Assembly: GCA_008933805.1 (NCBI GenBank)
Contig: WBUH01000005.1
Span: 62,001-126,000 of the forward strand
Reading direction: 5' to 3'
DNA length: 64,000 bases
DNA from: Bacteroidota bacterium
GTDB lineage: Bacteria; Bacteroidota; Bacteroidia; UBA8524
Below are positions 29,866-37,791 of this stretch, in pieces. Made by a program: the position numbers and the translations under genes. Position 1 is the stretch's first letter, and each line of letters begins with the position of its first letter. The notes below the pieces were generated by a model. That model was not told the origin of the DNA. It did not search any database and saw only the letters and a list, made by a program, of their open reading frames with translations.

Positions 29866-29966
29866 ATGTTTCATATCTGCATCTTATACCATCATCCAAG
29901 AACAGATACTACGAGGTTTCAACTTTCACTTCAAAAGCTAATGATTGGATGCTAAAACATTCCTAA
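29866..29966 (+). pseudogene. Decayed GIY-YIG remnant
   Basis: Behind terminator copy 3 the sequence keeps the start of the GIY-YIG gene (ATGTTTCATATCTGCATCTT against ATGTTTCATACCTACATATT in the intact gene). It then shifts frame and reads YYEVSTFTSKANDWMLKHS before a stop, which resembles the middle of small GIY-YIG proteins. The rest of the 329-bp gap up to 30135 is AT-rich, with no gene that I can support. Confidence 0.65.
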
Positions 29967-30135
29967 ACTTTCAGTATTAGTGGGCAAGCTGCAAAAAAAG
30001 GGATTAAAGCCAACAGATTAATTGTAAACAAAACGAATATAAATAACTGGAAATTAAAACAGATATAAGTAACTGGTTATTTGTCAACAATTCTATCTTG
30101 ATTTGAAATATTATTTCATTTAATACTTAAAAATT

Positions 30136-30513
30136 ATGAGTTCTTACAACTGCCATGTTTACATAGAAAACGACACCGCCAACACCTTATATCTATCGGG
30201 CACACCGATAGCTAAAGGCGGTAGCTATGTTACTAACCCACCTGCCCAAATTAACCGAAGCACAATTGTCCACTTTGAGATGACAGATGGATTTCACCAC
30301 GGACCAGAAGGTCAATGCTCATATCAAACACAAGGGCCGGATGGAGTTACCGAAACATTTACAATTAGCTATTGCTGCGCTCGCTACGGTCACAATTATG
30401 CTGATGGCTCCTTCAACCAACCATCGACCGATCTAAGCTTAGTAATGATACCTAACCCGTTGCCTGTAGGCGATCACCCGGTTTACGTGAAGTTTGTTGT
30501 TAGCCAGTTGTAG
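30136..30513 (+). CDS. Small beta-rich hypothetical protein (125 aa)
   Basis: It has no signal peptide. Strand-like segments (NCHVYIENDTANTLYLSG, STIVHFEMTDGFHHGP, TETFTISYCC, HPVYVKFVVSQL) suggest a beta sandwich such as that of aegerolysin-like or crystal-protein-like lysins, but the similarity is only in style and no signature can be claimed. It lies 86 bp ahead of the phosphatase-like gene and may be co-transcribed. Confidence 0.6.
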   Translation: MSSYNCHVYIENDTANTLYLSGTPIAKGGSYVTNPPAQINRSTIVHFEMTDGFHHGPEGQCSYQTQGPDGVTETFTISYCCARYGHNYADGSFNQPSTDLSLVMIPNPLPVGDHPVYVKFVVSQL

Positions 30514-30599
30514 AACTTCACCAAGATGAAAGCTCTCTACATCCTTTAATTAAAAACTTCTTATACCAATAGCTTTAACCAACCTAAAAAGACAATCAC

Positions 30600-32222
30600 A
30601 TGGAAACTATTAAAACCCCTTATTATACACGTACTTCAAACCCATTTTTATCCCGGTGGCAATCGGCTGTTTCAAAGGTTTTGGGTGACAAGTTTAGGAG
30701 CGAAAACCCTGAACTTAAAAGCCATGAAATAAACAGTAAAGTGCTGGCGCACCCGATGATGGCGGGAACAAACCACCATATAACCAGGTTAAAAAACAAC
30801 CTGCCGTTGTTAACACTTGATGATGTGCATTCCTACGTAGATCAAAAGGACGCCGACAACAATTTTCACCCTCTGGTACACGCTTACCTATCGCAATACT
30901 ATTTACAACAAACACTGGAAGAAGCTGCAAAAGACCCGGATTCATCCATTAATTACACCACCCCTTCTCCGGGTATCCCTCCCGCTGATTTCCCGGATAC
31001 AAATGCCAATATAATACAATGGGGTATAGCCGGGAAAGTGTGGGCTACTTCACACCGTCCGGATCCAAGCCCCTATTACGATTGGAGCAAAAATATTCCC
31101 GACGGTATGAAGAAGGACGACTTCATGAAAACCTTCAGTGTGTTTACAATTCCGGATGATTCTACCATTGCCATACTTGGAGATTTCGGTACAGGTTTGG
31201 CCGACGGAATAGAGATGCTTACCTCAATTATGATCAATCAAAATCCTGATTTCATCATTCATTTGGGTGATATTTACTATGCCGGAACAGACGAAGAGAC
31301 CCAAGCCTACGTAGAAATGTTTACTACGGCATTCCGGCTGGCCGGAAAAAAAGTACCGGTTTTCTCCATCCCGGGGAATCATGAATACTACTCAGGAGGA
31401 ACACCCTTTTTTAAATATGCCTTAGCTATGAATGCCCAAAACGGGTTTCCTCAATATAGCCAACAGGCCAGTTACTTCTGTCTTCGCACAGAGTCATCCA
31501 ACTGGCAATTCCTATCAATGGACACAGGTTTAAATTCGGTGCATTGGTATACCGTAGGAGGCCTTACCGATACCTATGGCCCTTGGCTTTGGTTTAGTGA
31601 ATGGGACTGGTGCCAAGATAAACTGGAAAATTTTGGCCTCTCTGGTGGCGGTAAAACTGTTTTATTATCGCATCACCAGTTGTATTCTGTTACTTCAACT
31701 ATTAATGATGGAAATCAAGTTGTTTTCCAATCAGGTACTGATGCAAAAACCTTCCAATTCCTAAATGCAAATTTATACAACACTTTCTCTGACTATTTTG
31801 GCGAGATAAATGCCTGGTTTTGGGGACACGAACATATTCTTGCAATCTTCCAGAACAATGAGTTGTATGGAAGTGATAATGAAGAGCCTTTAAAAATTGC
31901 AAGGCTTGTTGGTAACAGCGGATATGAAGAATGGGTAGGTCCCAAGGGTTCATACGGTATTGCAAATACCAACCAACATTATGCCACACCTATGGTAGAA
32001 CTTGATTCAACGATGGTGACCTATTTCGACCCAGTTCTTGGATTAAATGTTAGCTCACGGTTCTACAACCATGGTTGGGCATTACTTAAACTATCGGATG
32101 CCGATTCCGGCATTGCCACAACTTACTGGCAGTATCCGGTAAAAGATTATCTCGCTCACATTCCACCGGTATCCCAAATTGCAAAACCCATTGCAGTTAA
32201 TTTTTCTGAAACCATCTATTAA
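30600..32222 (+). CDS. Purple-acid-phosphatase-like metallophosphoesterase
   Basis: A 540-residue protein. The five metal-binding motifs of purple acid phosphatases appear in order: GDFGTG, GDIYYAG, PGNHEYY, LLSHHQ and WGHEHI. The first motif has Gly where many metallophosphoesterases have His, which fits the acid-phosphatase branch. About 200 residues precede the catalytic domain and no signal peptide is visible, which is unusual for a phosphatase of this type. It sits in a cargo block between terminator copies 3 and 4. Confidence 0.8.
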   Translation: METIKTPYYTRTSNPFLSRWQSAVSKVLGDKFRSENPELKSHEINSKVLAHPMMAGTNHHITRLKNNLPLLTLDDVHSYVDQKDADNNFHPLVHAYLSQYYLQQTLEEAAKDPDSSINYTTPSPGIPPADFPDTNANIIQWGIAGKVWATSHRPDPSPYYDWSKNIPDGMKKDDFMKTFSVFTIPDDSTIAILGDFGTGLADGIEMLTSIMINQNPDFIIHLGDIYYAGTDEETQAYVEMFTTAFRLAGKKVPVFSIPGNHEYYSGGTPFFKYALAMNAQNGFPQYSQQASYFCLRTESSNWQFLSMDTGLNSVHWYTVGGLTDTYGPWLWFSEWDWCQDKLENFGLSGGGKTVLLSHHQLYSVTSTINDGNQVVFQSGTDAKTFQFLNANLYNTFSDYFGEINAWFWGHEHILAIFQNNELYGSDNEEPLKIARLVGNSGYEEWVGPKGSYGIANTNQHYATPMVELDSTMVTYFDPVLGLNVSSRFYNHGWALLKLSDADSGIATTYWQYPVKDYLAHIPPVSQIAKPIAVNFSETIY

Positions 32223-32314
32223 CTATAGTACCATGCAATAAGCCCATTTACCTTATACGTAATAAAACGTCCCGAATCACATTCGGCTAGGTAATCGGCT
32301 AACTCAGGTACTCT

Positions 32315-32360
32315 CACAAAATAAAAACCTCATCCTAATCGGTGAGGTTTTTTGTTTCTG
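32315..32360 (+). repeat. tRNA-Val terminator repeat, copy 4
   Basis: The repeat includes the upstream CACAAAATAAAAACC flank seen next to the tRNA, the conserved loop and a T-run. About 90 bp separate the phosphatase stop from it. The 345-bp gap from 32223 to 32567 holds this repeat, the GIY-YIG remnant behind it and the leader of the Crp-like gene. Confidence 0.88.
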
Positions 32361-32362
32361 GG

Positions 32363-32425
32363 GTGTTTTAAGCCTATATCTTATGCCCTTCATCCAAAAA
32401 CAAGTGACAACATCGGCACATCTAA
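32363..32425 (+). pseudogene. Second decayed GIY-YIG remnant
   Basis: GTGTTTTAAGCCTATATCTT then CATCCAAAAACAAG matches the first 50 bases of the intact GIY-YIG gene, with the ATG changed to GTG and an early TAA. It occupies the same place relative to the terminator copy as in copies 1 and 3. Confidence 0.65.
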
Positions 32426-32567
32426 TTACGTTTGCTACAGCTAAAAAACGTTTGTATCTTACCCTTTGGTTGGGTGCGGGTAAACAGATGGTTTTTATAT
32501 AGCCTGATGTGCCTGCCGGCAAATCGCCGGTGCAAGTGTATCAGAAAAAGTAACAACATTAAAAACT

Positions 32568-33146
32568 ATGCAAGACATATTATTTGGCTTTATATCAAAA
32601 TACATTTCGCTGACAGATGATGAGAAAAACGCAATACTCTCGTCAGATATATTCCGCACGGTAAAGAAAGGGACTATTTTACTTGAAGAAGGGGAACTAT
32701 CCAACCAGAGTTACTTTGTTTTAAAAGGCTGTATCAGGACGTATTACGTAATAGACGAAGAAGAAAAAACAACCGCTTTTTACACCGAAATGGAAGCTTT
32801 GACCCCGCATTGTGTGATAAGCAAAACCCCGTCTCAATATTATGTAAGTTGTTTAGAGGATACTATTCTTACTGTTTCAAATACGGATATGGAAGAAGAA
32901 ATAAACAGTAAGTTTCCAAGGTTTGAAATTATATGCAGAAAACTATCCGAAGAGCTTTTAGCGAAGCAACGAATAGATTTTGACGAGTTTAAAACCTCTT
33001 CGCCCGAACAACGATACCAAAACTTACTACAAAAAAGGCCCGACCTTATTCAGCGTGTTCCGCAGCACCAATTGGCCAGCTATTTAGGCATTAAACCACA
33101 ATCATTAAGCAGGTTAAGAGCACGAATTCTTGAAAAAAAGAGCTGA
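32568..33146 (+). CDS. Crp/Fnr family transcriptional regulator
   Basis: A 192-residue protein. The cyclic-nucleotide-binding-like beta roll covers residues 20-110 (VKKGTILLEEGELSNQSYFV, KGCIRTYYVIDEEEKTTAFY). The C-terminal helix-turn-helix is HQLASYLGIKPQSLSRLRA. Effector residues of true Crp are not conserved. A palindrome (33156-33169) begins 10 bp after the stop, ahead of the next gene, so that gene is the likely target. Confidence 0.87.
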   Translation: MQDILFGFISKYISLTDDEKNAILSSDIFRTVKKGTILLEEGELSNQSYFVLKGCIRTYYVIDEEEKTTAFYTEMEALTPHCVISKTPSQYYVSCLEDTILTVSNTDMEEEINSKFPRFEIICRKLSEELLAKQRIDFDEFKTSSPEQRYQNLLQKRPDLIQRVPQHQLASYLGIKPQSLSRLRARILEKKS

Positions 33147-33155
33147 GCGTATTTC

Positions 33156-33200
33156 TTAACTTAAGTGAACGGGCTATTGCATTTAGCCAATCTAATTTTG
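33156..33200 (+). promoter_or_regulatory. Crp/Fnr-type site and -7 box ahead of barrel paralog 1
   Basis: TTAACTTAAGTGAA (33156-33169) is a near-perfect palindrome of the form TTnAC-TTAA-GTnAA. TAATTTTG at 33193-33200 is an exact TAnnTTTG. The palindrome centre lies about 44 bp before the expected start site, the place of a class II activator. No TTTG -33 element is seen at the right distance, which also fits activation. Confidence 0.5.
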
Positions 33201-33222
33201 CAGCATTATTTAACACAAATAA

Positions 33223-33840
33223 ATGCAAAAGAAAATTTTATTGTTCGCTTTAACCTTACTAATCACAAGCTCGCTACAAATTAAAGCTCAACATACCCAA
33301 CAAGACAGTACTTACAAACGCTGGTTTGTTGGCAGCACTCTATTATTATTAGGGAATTTTGATAATACTAATAATCCCGGGTATTTTCAAATAAATGCCG
33401 GATATAGGATTACCCCTAAAGATGTTATTCAAATTAGATTTAAAAGGTCTCAGTACGCTTGGCCATTAGGTATCCCTTTCGGGCCTGATTTTGATGCCCC
33501 GGGGTTAAACTATCCGGGAAGTGCACGCATACTTGCGCCTCAAATAGGGTACCAACGGTTTTTGTGGAAAGGACTCTATACATCGGTTTATGTTTTGAAC
33601 GCTTTTGAAAAATACATGGATGAGAACAAAAAGAAGATTGGAAATGGATTTACGCTATATACAGACTTCTATTTAGGGTACCAGTTTACGTTTTTTAAAA
33701 ATCGCTTCTTTTTTGAACCGGCTATTGGGGTAAGTTATTGGCCTATAAGAACAGGCGTTCCGGCATCTTTTAAAGCTGTAGAAAAAAGGTGGCCTAACTA
33801 CTTTATTCAACCGGGGCTTGATTTTGGATTTAAGTTTTAA
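33223..33840 (+). CDS. Outer-membrane barrel-like protein, paralog 1
   Basis: A 205-residue protein. A signal peptide (MQKKILLFALTLLITSSLQI) ends near KAQ. Alternating aromatic strands (WFVGSTLLLLGNF, GYFQINAGYRI, FTLYTDFYLGYQFTFF) and a final Phe (LDFGFKF) are typical of small outer-membrane barrels. It is homologous to the next gene along its whole length. Function unknown. Confidence 0.8.
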   Translation: MQKKILLFALTLLITSSLQIKAQHTQQDSTYKRWFVGSTLLLLGNFDNTNNPGYFQINAGYRITPKDVIQIRFKRSQYAWPLGIPFGPDFDAPGLNYPGSARILAPQIGYQRFLWKGLYTSVYVLNAFEKYMDENKKKIGNGFTLYTDFYLGYQFTFFKNRFFFEPAIGVSYWPIRTGVPASFKAVEKRWPNYFIQPGLDFGFKF

Positions 33841-33960
33841 TAATTATACCGGTAATTTAAATATTCCTGCAACACTCATTAACAAGTTATTTTAAGTATA
33901 AAGACCCCATCGCTGAGTAGGCTAAGATTTTTAAAAAAAAGCCCCGAGTGGCTTCATTTC

Positions 33961-34005
33961 TTAACTTAAGTGAACGAGTCATTATATCTCTTCAATCTAA
34001 TTTTG
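33961..34005 (+). promoter_or_regulatory. Second copy of the Crp/Fnr-type site and -7 box
   Basis: TTAACTTAAGTGAA (33961-33974) and TAATTTTG (33998-34005) repeat the promoter of the first paralog with the same internal distances, while the bases between have changed. The promoter was duplicated with the gene and its elements kept. Confidence 0.55.
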
Positions 34006-34029
34006 CAGCATCGTTTAACATCAAAAGAA

Positions 34030-34650
34030 ATGCAAAAGAAAATTTTATTTATTGGGTTTATCTTACTAATAAGCACGTTCCATCTCAAAGCACAATATTC
34101 TGAAACAGACAGTGCTTATAAACGGTGGTACATTGGTAGCACCTTGTTTTTAGTGGGTAATTTGGATCAAGTAAACCCTCCGGGTTTTGCACAACTTAAT
34201 TTAGGTTATCGAATTACTGGAAAAGACGTTATTTCTCTTGAATTAATTACTTGGAAACATGCATGGCCGCTGGGTATTAACCCTTTTTATAATGATAAAT
34301 ACGGAGCACCTGAAGAGAAATATCCCGGTTATATTAGGGAATATGGAATTGGTTTGGCTTATCAACGGTATTTTTGGAAAGGTTTGTACGCGGCAGTGCA
34401 CGCAACGCCTATGTGGCAAACGTTTAGAAATGATAACGGTGATAAGGTGGGTAAGGGTTTCATTATATTTAACACTTATCGGATTGGTTATCACTTTAAA
34501 CTCTTTAATGACAGGTGTTTTATAGAACCGTCCCTTGGTATTGCAGGTCGTCCTTTCTTTACTGAAATGCCTACCGGATTTAAAGAAAAAGATGATAAAT
34601 GGCCAAAGTGGACACCTGAACCCGGTTTACATTTCGGATTTAATTTTTAG
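34030..34650 (+). CDS. Outer-membrane barrel-like protein, paralog 2
   Basis: 206 residues from the ATG at 34030 (MQKKILFIGFILLISTFHL), which aligns with the start of paralog 1. The longer frame from 33970 runs through the duplicated promoter and is rejected. It shares YKRWYIGSTLFLVGNL, GFAQLNLGYRITGKDVISLE and the end PGLHFGFNF with paralog 1. The DUF6326 gene follows 8 bp after its stop. Confidence 0.8.
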   Translation: MQKKILFIGFILLISTFHLKAQYSETDSAYKRWYIGSTLFLVGNLDQVNPPGFAQLNLGYRITGKDVISLELITWKHAWPLGINPFYNDKYGAPEEKYPGYIREYGIGLAYQRYFWKGLYAAVHATPMWQTFRNDNGDKVGKGFIIFNTYRIGYHFKLFNDRCFIEPSLGIAGRPFFTEMPTGFKEKDDKWPKWTPEPGLHFGFNF

Positions 34651-34658
34651 TTAAAATT

Positions 34659-35078
34659 ATGAATACACAAAATGCGCTGGAAGACATTAAAGTGAGCGTG
34701 AAACTGAAACTTGCTGCACTGTGGACGAGTTTAATGTTTTTAATTATCTATCTTGATTATTTCCACCTATATATGCCGGGTTCACTAAAAGACCTGTTAG
34801 CAGGTAAAGTATTTGTATTTGATATTACCCAAGGATTTCTTTTGATAGCGCTCGCTATAGTGGCAATCCCCGCACTGATGATTTTTCTCTCTGTTGCGCT
34901 GCCACCTACCGTAAATCGTTGGATAAATATCATAATTGCGGCGGTAAATATCCCCCTTATACTGTTTAATTTGGCCGGAGAGGCTTGGCTACACATGGTG
35001 GTTGGGGCTGTTGTAGAAGTGGTTCTTCTTTGCCTGATTATCCGTTATGCTTGGAAATGGCCTCGTATTGAAGTATAA
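34659..35078 (+). CDS. DUF6326-like membrane protein
   Basis: A 139-residue inner-membrane protein with four helices at about residues 18-36, 53-75, 84-103 and 107-128. YLDYFHLYMPGSLKDLLAGK is the motif I associate with DUF6326. Function unknown. It follows barrel paralog 2 by 8 bp and is probably on the same transcript, ended by terminator copy 5. Confidence 0.72.
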   Translation: MNTQNALEDIKVSVKLKLAALWTSLMFLIIYLDYFHLYMPGSLKDLLAGKVFVFDITQGFLLIALAIVAIPALMIFLSVALPPTVNRWINIIIAAVNIPLILFNLAGEAWLHMVVGAVVEVVLLCLIIRYAWKWPRIEV

Positions 35079-35130
35079 AAAACTATGAACTATAAATAGT
35101 AAGAATATAAGCAGTGTTGCATATTCTTAC

Positions 35131-35171
35131 CTAAAAAACCTCATCCTAAACGGTGAGGTTTTTTTGTTTTA
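35131..35171 (+). repeat. tRNA-Val terminator repeat, copy 5
   Basis: AACCTCATCCTAAACGGTGA is followed by GGTTTTTTTG. The loop has AAAC for AATC. Confidence 0.85.
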
Positions 35172-35271
35172 TTGTTAGACTATCTGTTTTTTATATTTTC
35201 TGTGTATCTTTAATGGAAAAGAAACCATGTTGACTGTAAAATCAGTGCGACATTCTTTAATTATATAATCT

Positions 35272-35796
35272 ATGACAAATGAACTCAAAATTTTTTCTAA
35301 CCCTGGAATTGAAAACCGTAATGATTTCAAAATTGCTAAAGACATTGCAAATGCATTAATCCGACATATGAATGAAGAAGAAATAGTTGCAAAAGTTGCC
35401 AGGAAACATACGTTAGGCGCAAAAAGTGGGGAGATACAGGAGATATTCCTACCTAAGGCATTAGATTTGGGGTTTGTTAGTGAGAAGAAAGGAATATTTA
35501 GAGAGTTCCCCGTTAGCCAACTTAGGCCAGACTATTATTTAAAAATAAACCATACCGCTGGGATAATAATGGAGGTTGAGAGGGGAAAAACATTAGCAAA
35601 CAATATGGATATCTTAGACTTGTGGAAGTGCCATATCTGCCCGAATGCTAATTATCTTTTTTTAATTGTACCCAACATAAGGCAAACTACAGAAAGACGT
35701 AGCAATGTGTTTTCGGCAGTGGTTCGCAGAATGAACACTTTCTTTACTGAAAGTACATTTACGAATGTCGATGGAGTATTTATATTTGGTTATTAG
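35272..35796 (+). CDS. Predicted PD-(D/E)XK nuclease-fold protein
   Basis: A 174-residue protein. RPDYYL, a short hydrophobic strand and IIMEVERGK give the order PD...ExE-x-GK expected of a restriction-endonuclease-like active site. DLWKCHICPNANYLFLIV follows as the next helix-strand pair. The N-terminal 70 residues look helical (IAKDIANALIRHMNEEEIVA) and could bind DNA. No methyltransferase or other defence gene is adjacent, so a restriction role is only one option; repair or a stand-alone nuclease are others. Confidence 0.62.
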   Translation: MTNELKIFSNPGIENRNDFKIAKDIANALIRHMNEEEIVAKVARKHTLGAKSGEIQEIFLPKALDLGFVSEKKGIFREFPVSQLRPDYYLKINHTAGIIMEVERGKTLANNMDILDLWKCHICPNANYLFLIVPNIRQTTERRSNVFSAVVRRMNTFFTESTFTNVDGVFIFGY

Positions 35797-35837
35797 GCTT
35801 TGTATAACATAAAAACTGGTCGTGAAGACACAACGAA

Positions 35838-36242
35838 TTAATTTGTCTTAGAACAATTCTTAAGTACCGCCTTCAACAAGGTCTTGTCGACTCTCAAGTT
35901 TACAGTACTGTCTTCTTGTGTTATGTCAGATAATTTCTTTTGATTTAAGTCCAACATCAACCATCCCATCGGAAATTCGAAATTTTCATGAACGGATACT
36001 ATTTTTATTAAAATAATGCTATCACTTACATCATCACCATTAATACTAAAATCTAAACTATCATTATCAAACTCCTCACCTAAGGGGCTATAATTACTTG
36101 TAAAAATTAGTTTTTGCCATGCGGAATCACAATTGAAAACTACTTCAGCCCCATCTGATTTGATGTCAGTTTTTGCCTGACGGTAATTGCATCCAATGAT
36201 TCCAAGCCAAACTAAGCCTATAAATATTATTACTTTTTTCAT
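35838..36242 (-). CDS. Small lipoprotein, function unknown
   Basis: 134 residues from the ATG at 36242. The signal peptide MKKVIIFIGLVWLGIIGC has a clear lipobox (LGIIGC). The mature part is acidic and Ser/Asp-rich, with no recognised domain. An upstream in-frame ATG (36254) would add four residues ahead of the Lys pair and is less likely. It is the only gene pointing left in its block, converging on the nuclease-like gene. Confidence 0.72.
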   Translation of the reverse strand: MKKVIIFIGLVWLGIIGCNYRQAKTDIKSDGAEVVFNCDSAWQKLIFTSNYSPLGEEFDNDSLDFSINGDDVSDSIILIKIVSVHENFEFPMGWLMLDLNQKKLSDITQEDSTVNLRVDKTLLKAVLKNCSKTN

Positions 36243-36316
36243 ATGATGAAGCAATTGGCGCTTTTATTTAATAGGCTATGCCTTCAACATTTGGGTTGTT
36301 TTTGCTTGGATAAGCT

Positions 36317-36364
36317 TCACAAAAAATAAAAACCTCATCCTAAACAGTGAGGTTTTTTAGTTTT
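36317..36364. repeat. tRNA-Val terminator repeat, copy 6
   Basis: CACAAAAAATAAAAACCTCA and TGAGG flank a changed loop (TCCTAAACAG). The CACA upstream is the same as the base run after the tRNA 3' end. Here the repeat lies just past the stop of the minus-strand yjdM gene, and the stem works as a terminator in both directions. Confidence 0.85.
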
Positions 36365-36380
36365 ATGGTAAATATTAAAT

Positions 36381-36734
36381 CTACGCTTTTCTTACAAATT
36401 CAGATTTTAAGCTCATAGAGCCAAAACCATCAATTTTGCAATCAATGTTATGGTCGCCTTCAACCAATCGTATGTTTTTTACTTTTGTACCCGCTTTTAT
36501 TGGGTTGGGAGCACCTTTCACAGGTAAATTTTTAATTACAATCACTGCATCACCATCGGCTAAAATAGTACCGTTAGAGTCTTTTACCACCAAGCCTGCT
36601 TCTTGGGCTGCTTCTTCTGCAACTCCTGTCGCGTTCCATTCGTGGCCGCACTCCGGACATTCATAAAGGTCGTTTCCGTTTAAATATCCGTAGGGAGATT
36701 TGCACTGTGGGCAGGGTTTCATTTCGTCTGACAT
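36381..36734 (-). CDS. yjdM: YjdM/PhnA-family zinc-ribbon protein
   Basis: A 117-residue protein. The N-terminal zinc ribbon has four Cys ([15 protein letters not shown], then [11 protein letters not shown]), and the C-terminal SH3-like part contains [15 protein letters not shown] and [10 protein letters not shown]. The family was named after phosphonate genes, but its members are general and have no proven catalytic role there. Confidence 0.92.
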   Translation of the reverse strand: MSDEMKPCPQCKSPYGYLNGNDLYECPECGHEWNATGVAEEAAQEAGLVVKDSNGTILADGDAVIVIKNLPVKGAPNPIKAGTKVKNIRLVEGDHNIDCKIDGFGSMSLKSEFVRKA

Positions 36735-36830
36735 GGTTTTGATTTATTTTTTGGTAGTGGTAATTATTTGTATCAAGGTAATACCCTTGAACCGATGCAA
36801 AGGTACTAAACCAGCAACGTTTCTTTGGCA

Positions 36831-36870
36831 GAATAAAAACTCATCCAAAACAATGCGGTTTTTTGTTTTA
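36831..36870 (+). repeat. tRNA-Val terminator repeat, copy 7 (degenerate)
   Basis: AATAAAAACTCATCC, CGGTTTTTTGTTTT and the spacing match the family, but the stem has lost pairing. It is the last copy; none was found further right. Confidence 0.55.
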
Positions 36871-36970
36871 AGTGACTTTATCATGCCGCAAACACACCCT
36901 ATCGTTGTCATTTTCACACATCGCATATCCTTTTCTCGCACAGTAGTTTTGCTATCTACAAACTAAAACT

Positions 36971-37582
36971 ATGAGAAAACTTAAACTGGAAGTGCAACTC
37001 TCGCTCGACGGGTATGTGGCTCAAGAAGACGGCCACACCAATTGGATGGTATGGAACTGGGGGCCTGAATGGGGTTGGGACAAGGAATTGCAAGAGTACC
37101 ACACGCAACTGACGCAATCAATAGATTGTATATTACTAAGCCGCAAAATGGCTATGGAGGGTTTTATTGCCCACTGGAAAAACACGGCTGCCGATGCAAA
37201 CAACCCGCAGTACACATTTGCCAATCATGTGGCTACTACTAAAAAGGTGGTGTTTTCTACCACGCTCACAAAATCAGCAGATATACCCGGCGGATGGGAA
37301 AATGTAGAGCTTTGTACTGCAAACATTGCACAAACTATAAACAGCCTTAAGGCTGAACCGGGGAAGGATATTATAGCCTACGGCGGGGCTTCTTTTATCT
37401 CCTCATTAATGCGTGAAAATTTAATTGATGAATACCATTTACTTATAAACCCGATTGTGTTAGGAAAAGGCATTTCGTTTTTTAACACTGTTGTGCAACA
37501 CACTCCTTTGCGTTTGGTGGGCACAAAGGCTTTTGAATCAGGTATGGCACTACTTAACTATGAGCCTGTGAAACCTGTGTAG
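36971..37582 (+). CDS. Dihydrofolate reductase family protein (RibD C-terminal-like)
   Basis: A 203-residue predicted NADPH-dependent reductase. It opens with KLEVQLSLDGYVAQEDGHTN and has the cofactor-binding stretch DIIAYGGASFISSLMRENLI and the end of the domain in YHLLINPIVLGKGISFF. Members include solitary reductases of unknown substrate. True dihydrofolate reductase (FolA) is a different family, so a role in folate synthesis should not be assumed. Confidence 0.88.
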   Translation: MRKLKLEVQLSLDGYVAQEDGHTNWMVWNWGPEWGWDKELQEYHTQLTQSIDCILLSRKMAMEGFIAHWKNTAADANNPQYTFANHVATTKKVVFSTTLTKSADIPGGWENVELCTANIAQTINSLKAEPGKDIIAYGGASFISSLMRENLIDEYHLLINPIVLGKGISFFNTVVQHTPLRLVGTKAFESGMALLNYEPVKPV

Positions 37583-37630
37583 TACACATACAACCTGCAT
37601 TAGACTCATTAATAACATTTTACAATATTG

Positions 37631-37663
37631 AAGGGTAGTTTGGGAAACCGACTGCCCTTTTTT
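37631..37663 (+). terminator. Terminator of the DHFR-family gene
   Basis: AAGGGTAGTTTGG and CCGACTGCCCTT form an imperfect stem around GAAA, followed by TTTTTT. Confidence 0.75.
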
Positions 37664-37791
37664 ATTGCCGCAAAACAGATATTTCTATCTGTTTTTTAAA
37701 TCCGTCAACTTTGTTCACAAAGGCGAAATATTTAACCCTGATATTGCACCACATATTTTAACAAATACACAATTTTAAAACTATTATTTGT

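Noticed and set aside
30136-30513. Aegerolysin assignment
   Set aside because: Only a general beta-sandwich look; no signature residues, so the gene stays hypothetical.
32281-32320. A further tRNA fragment before terminator copy 4
   Set aside because: Only short pieces such as GGCTAACTCAGGT look tRNA-like; no arm can be paired.
35272-36242. Complete restriction-modification system
   Set aside because: No methyltransferase next to the nuclease-like protein; the neighbour is a lipoprotein on the other strand.
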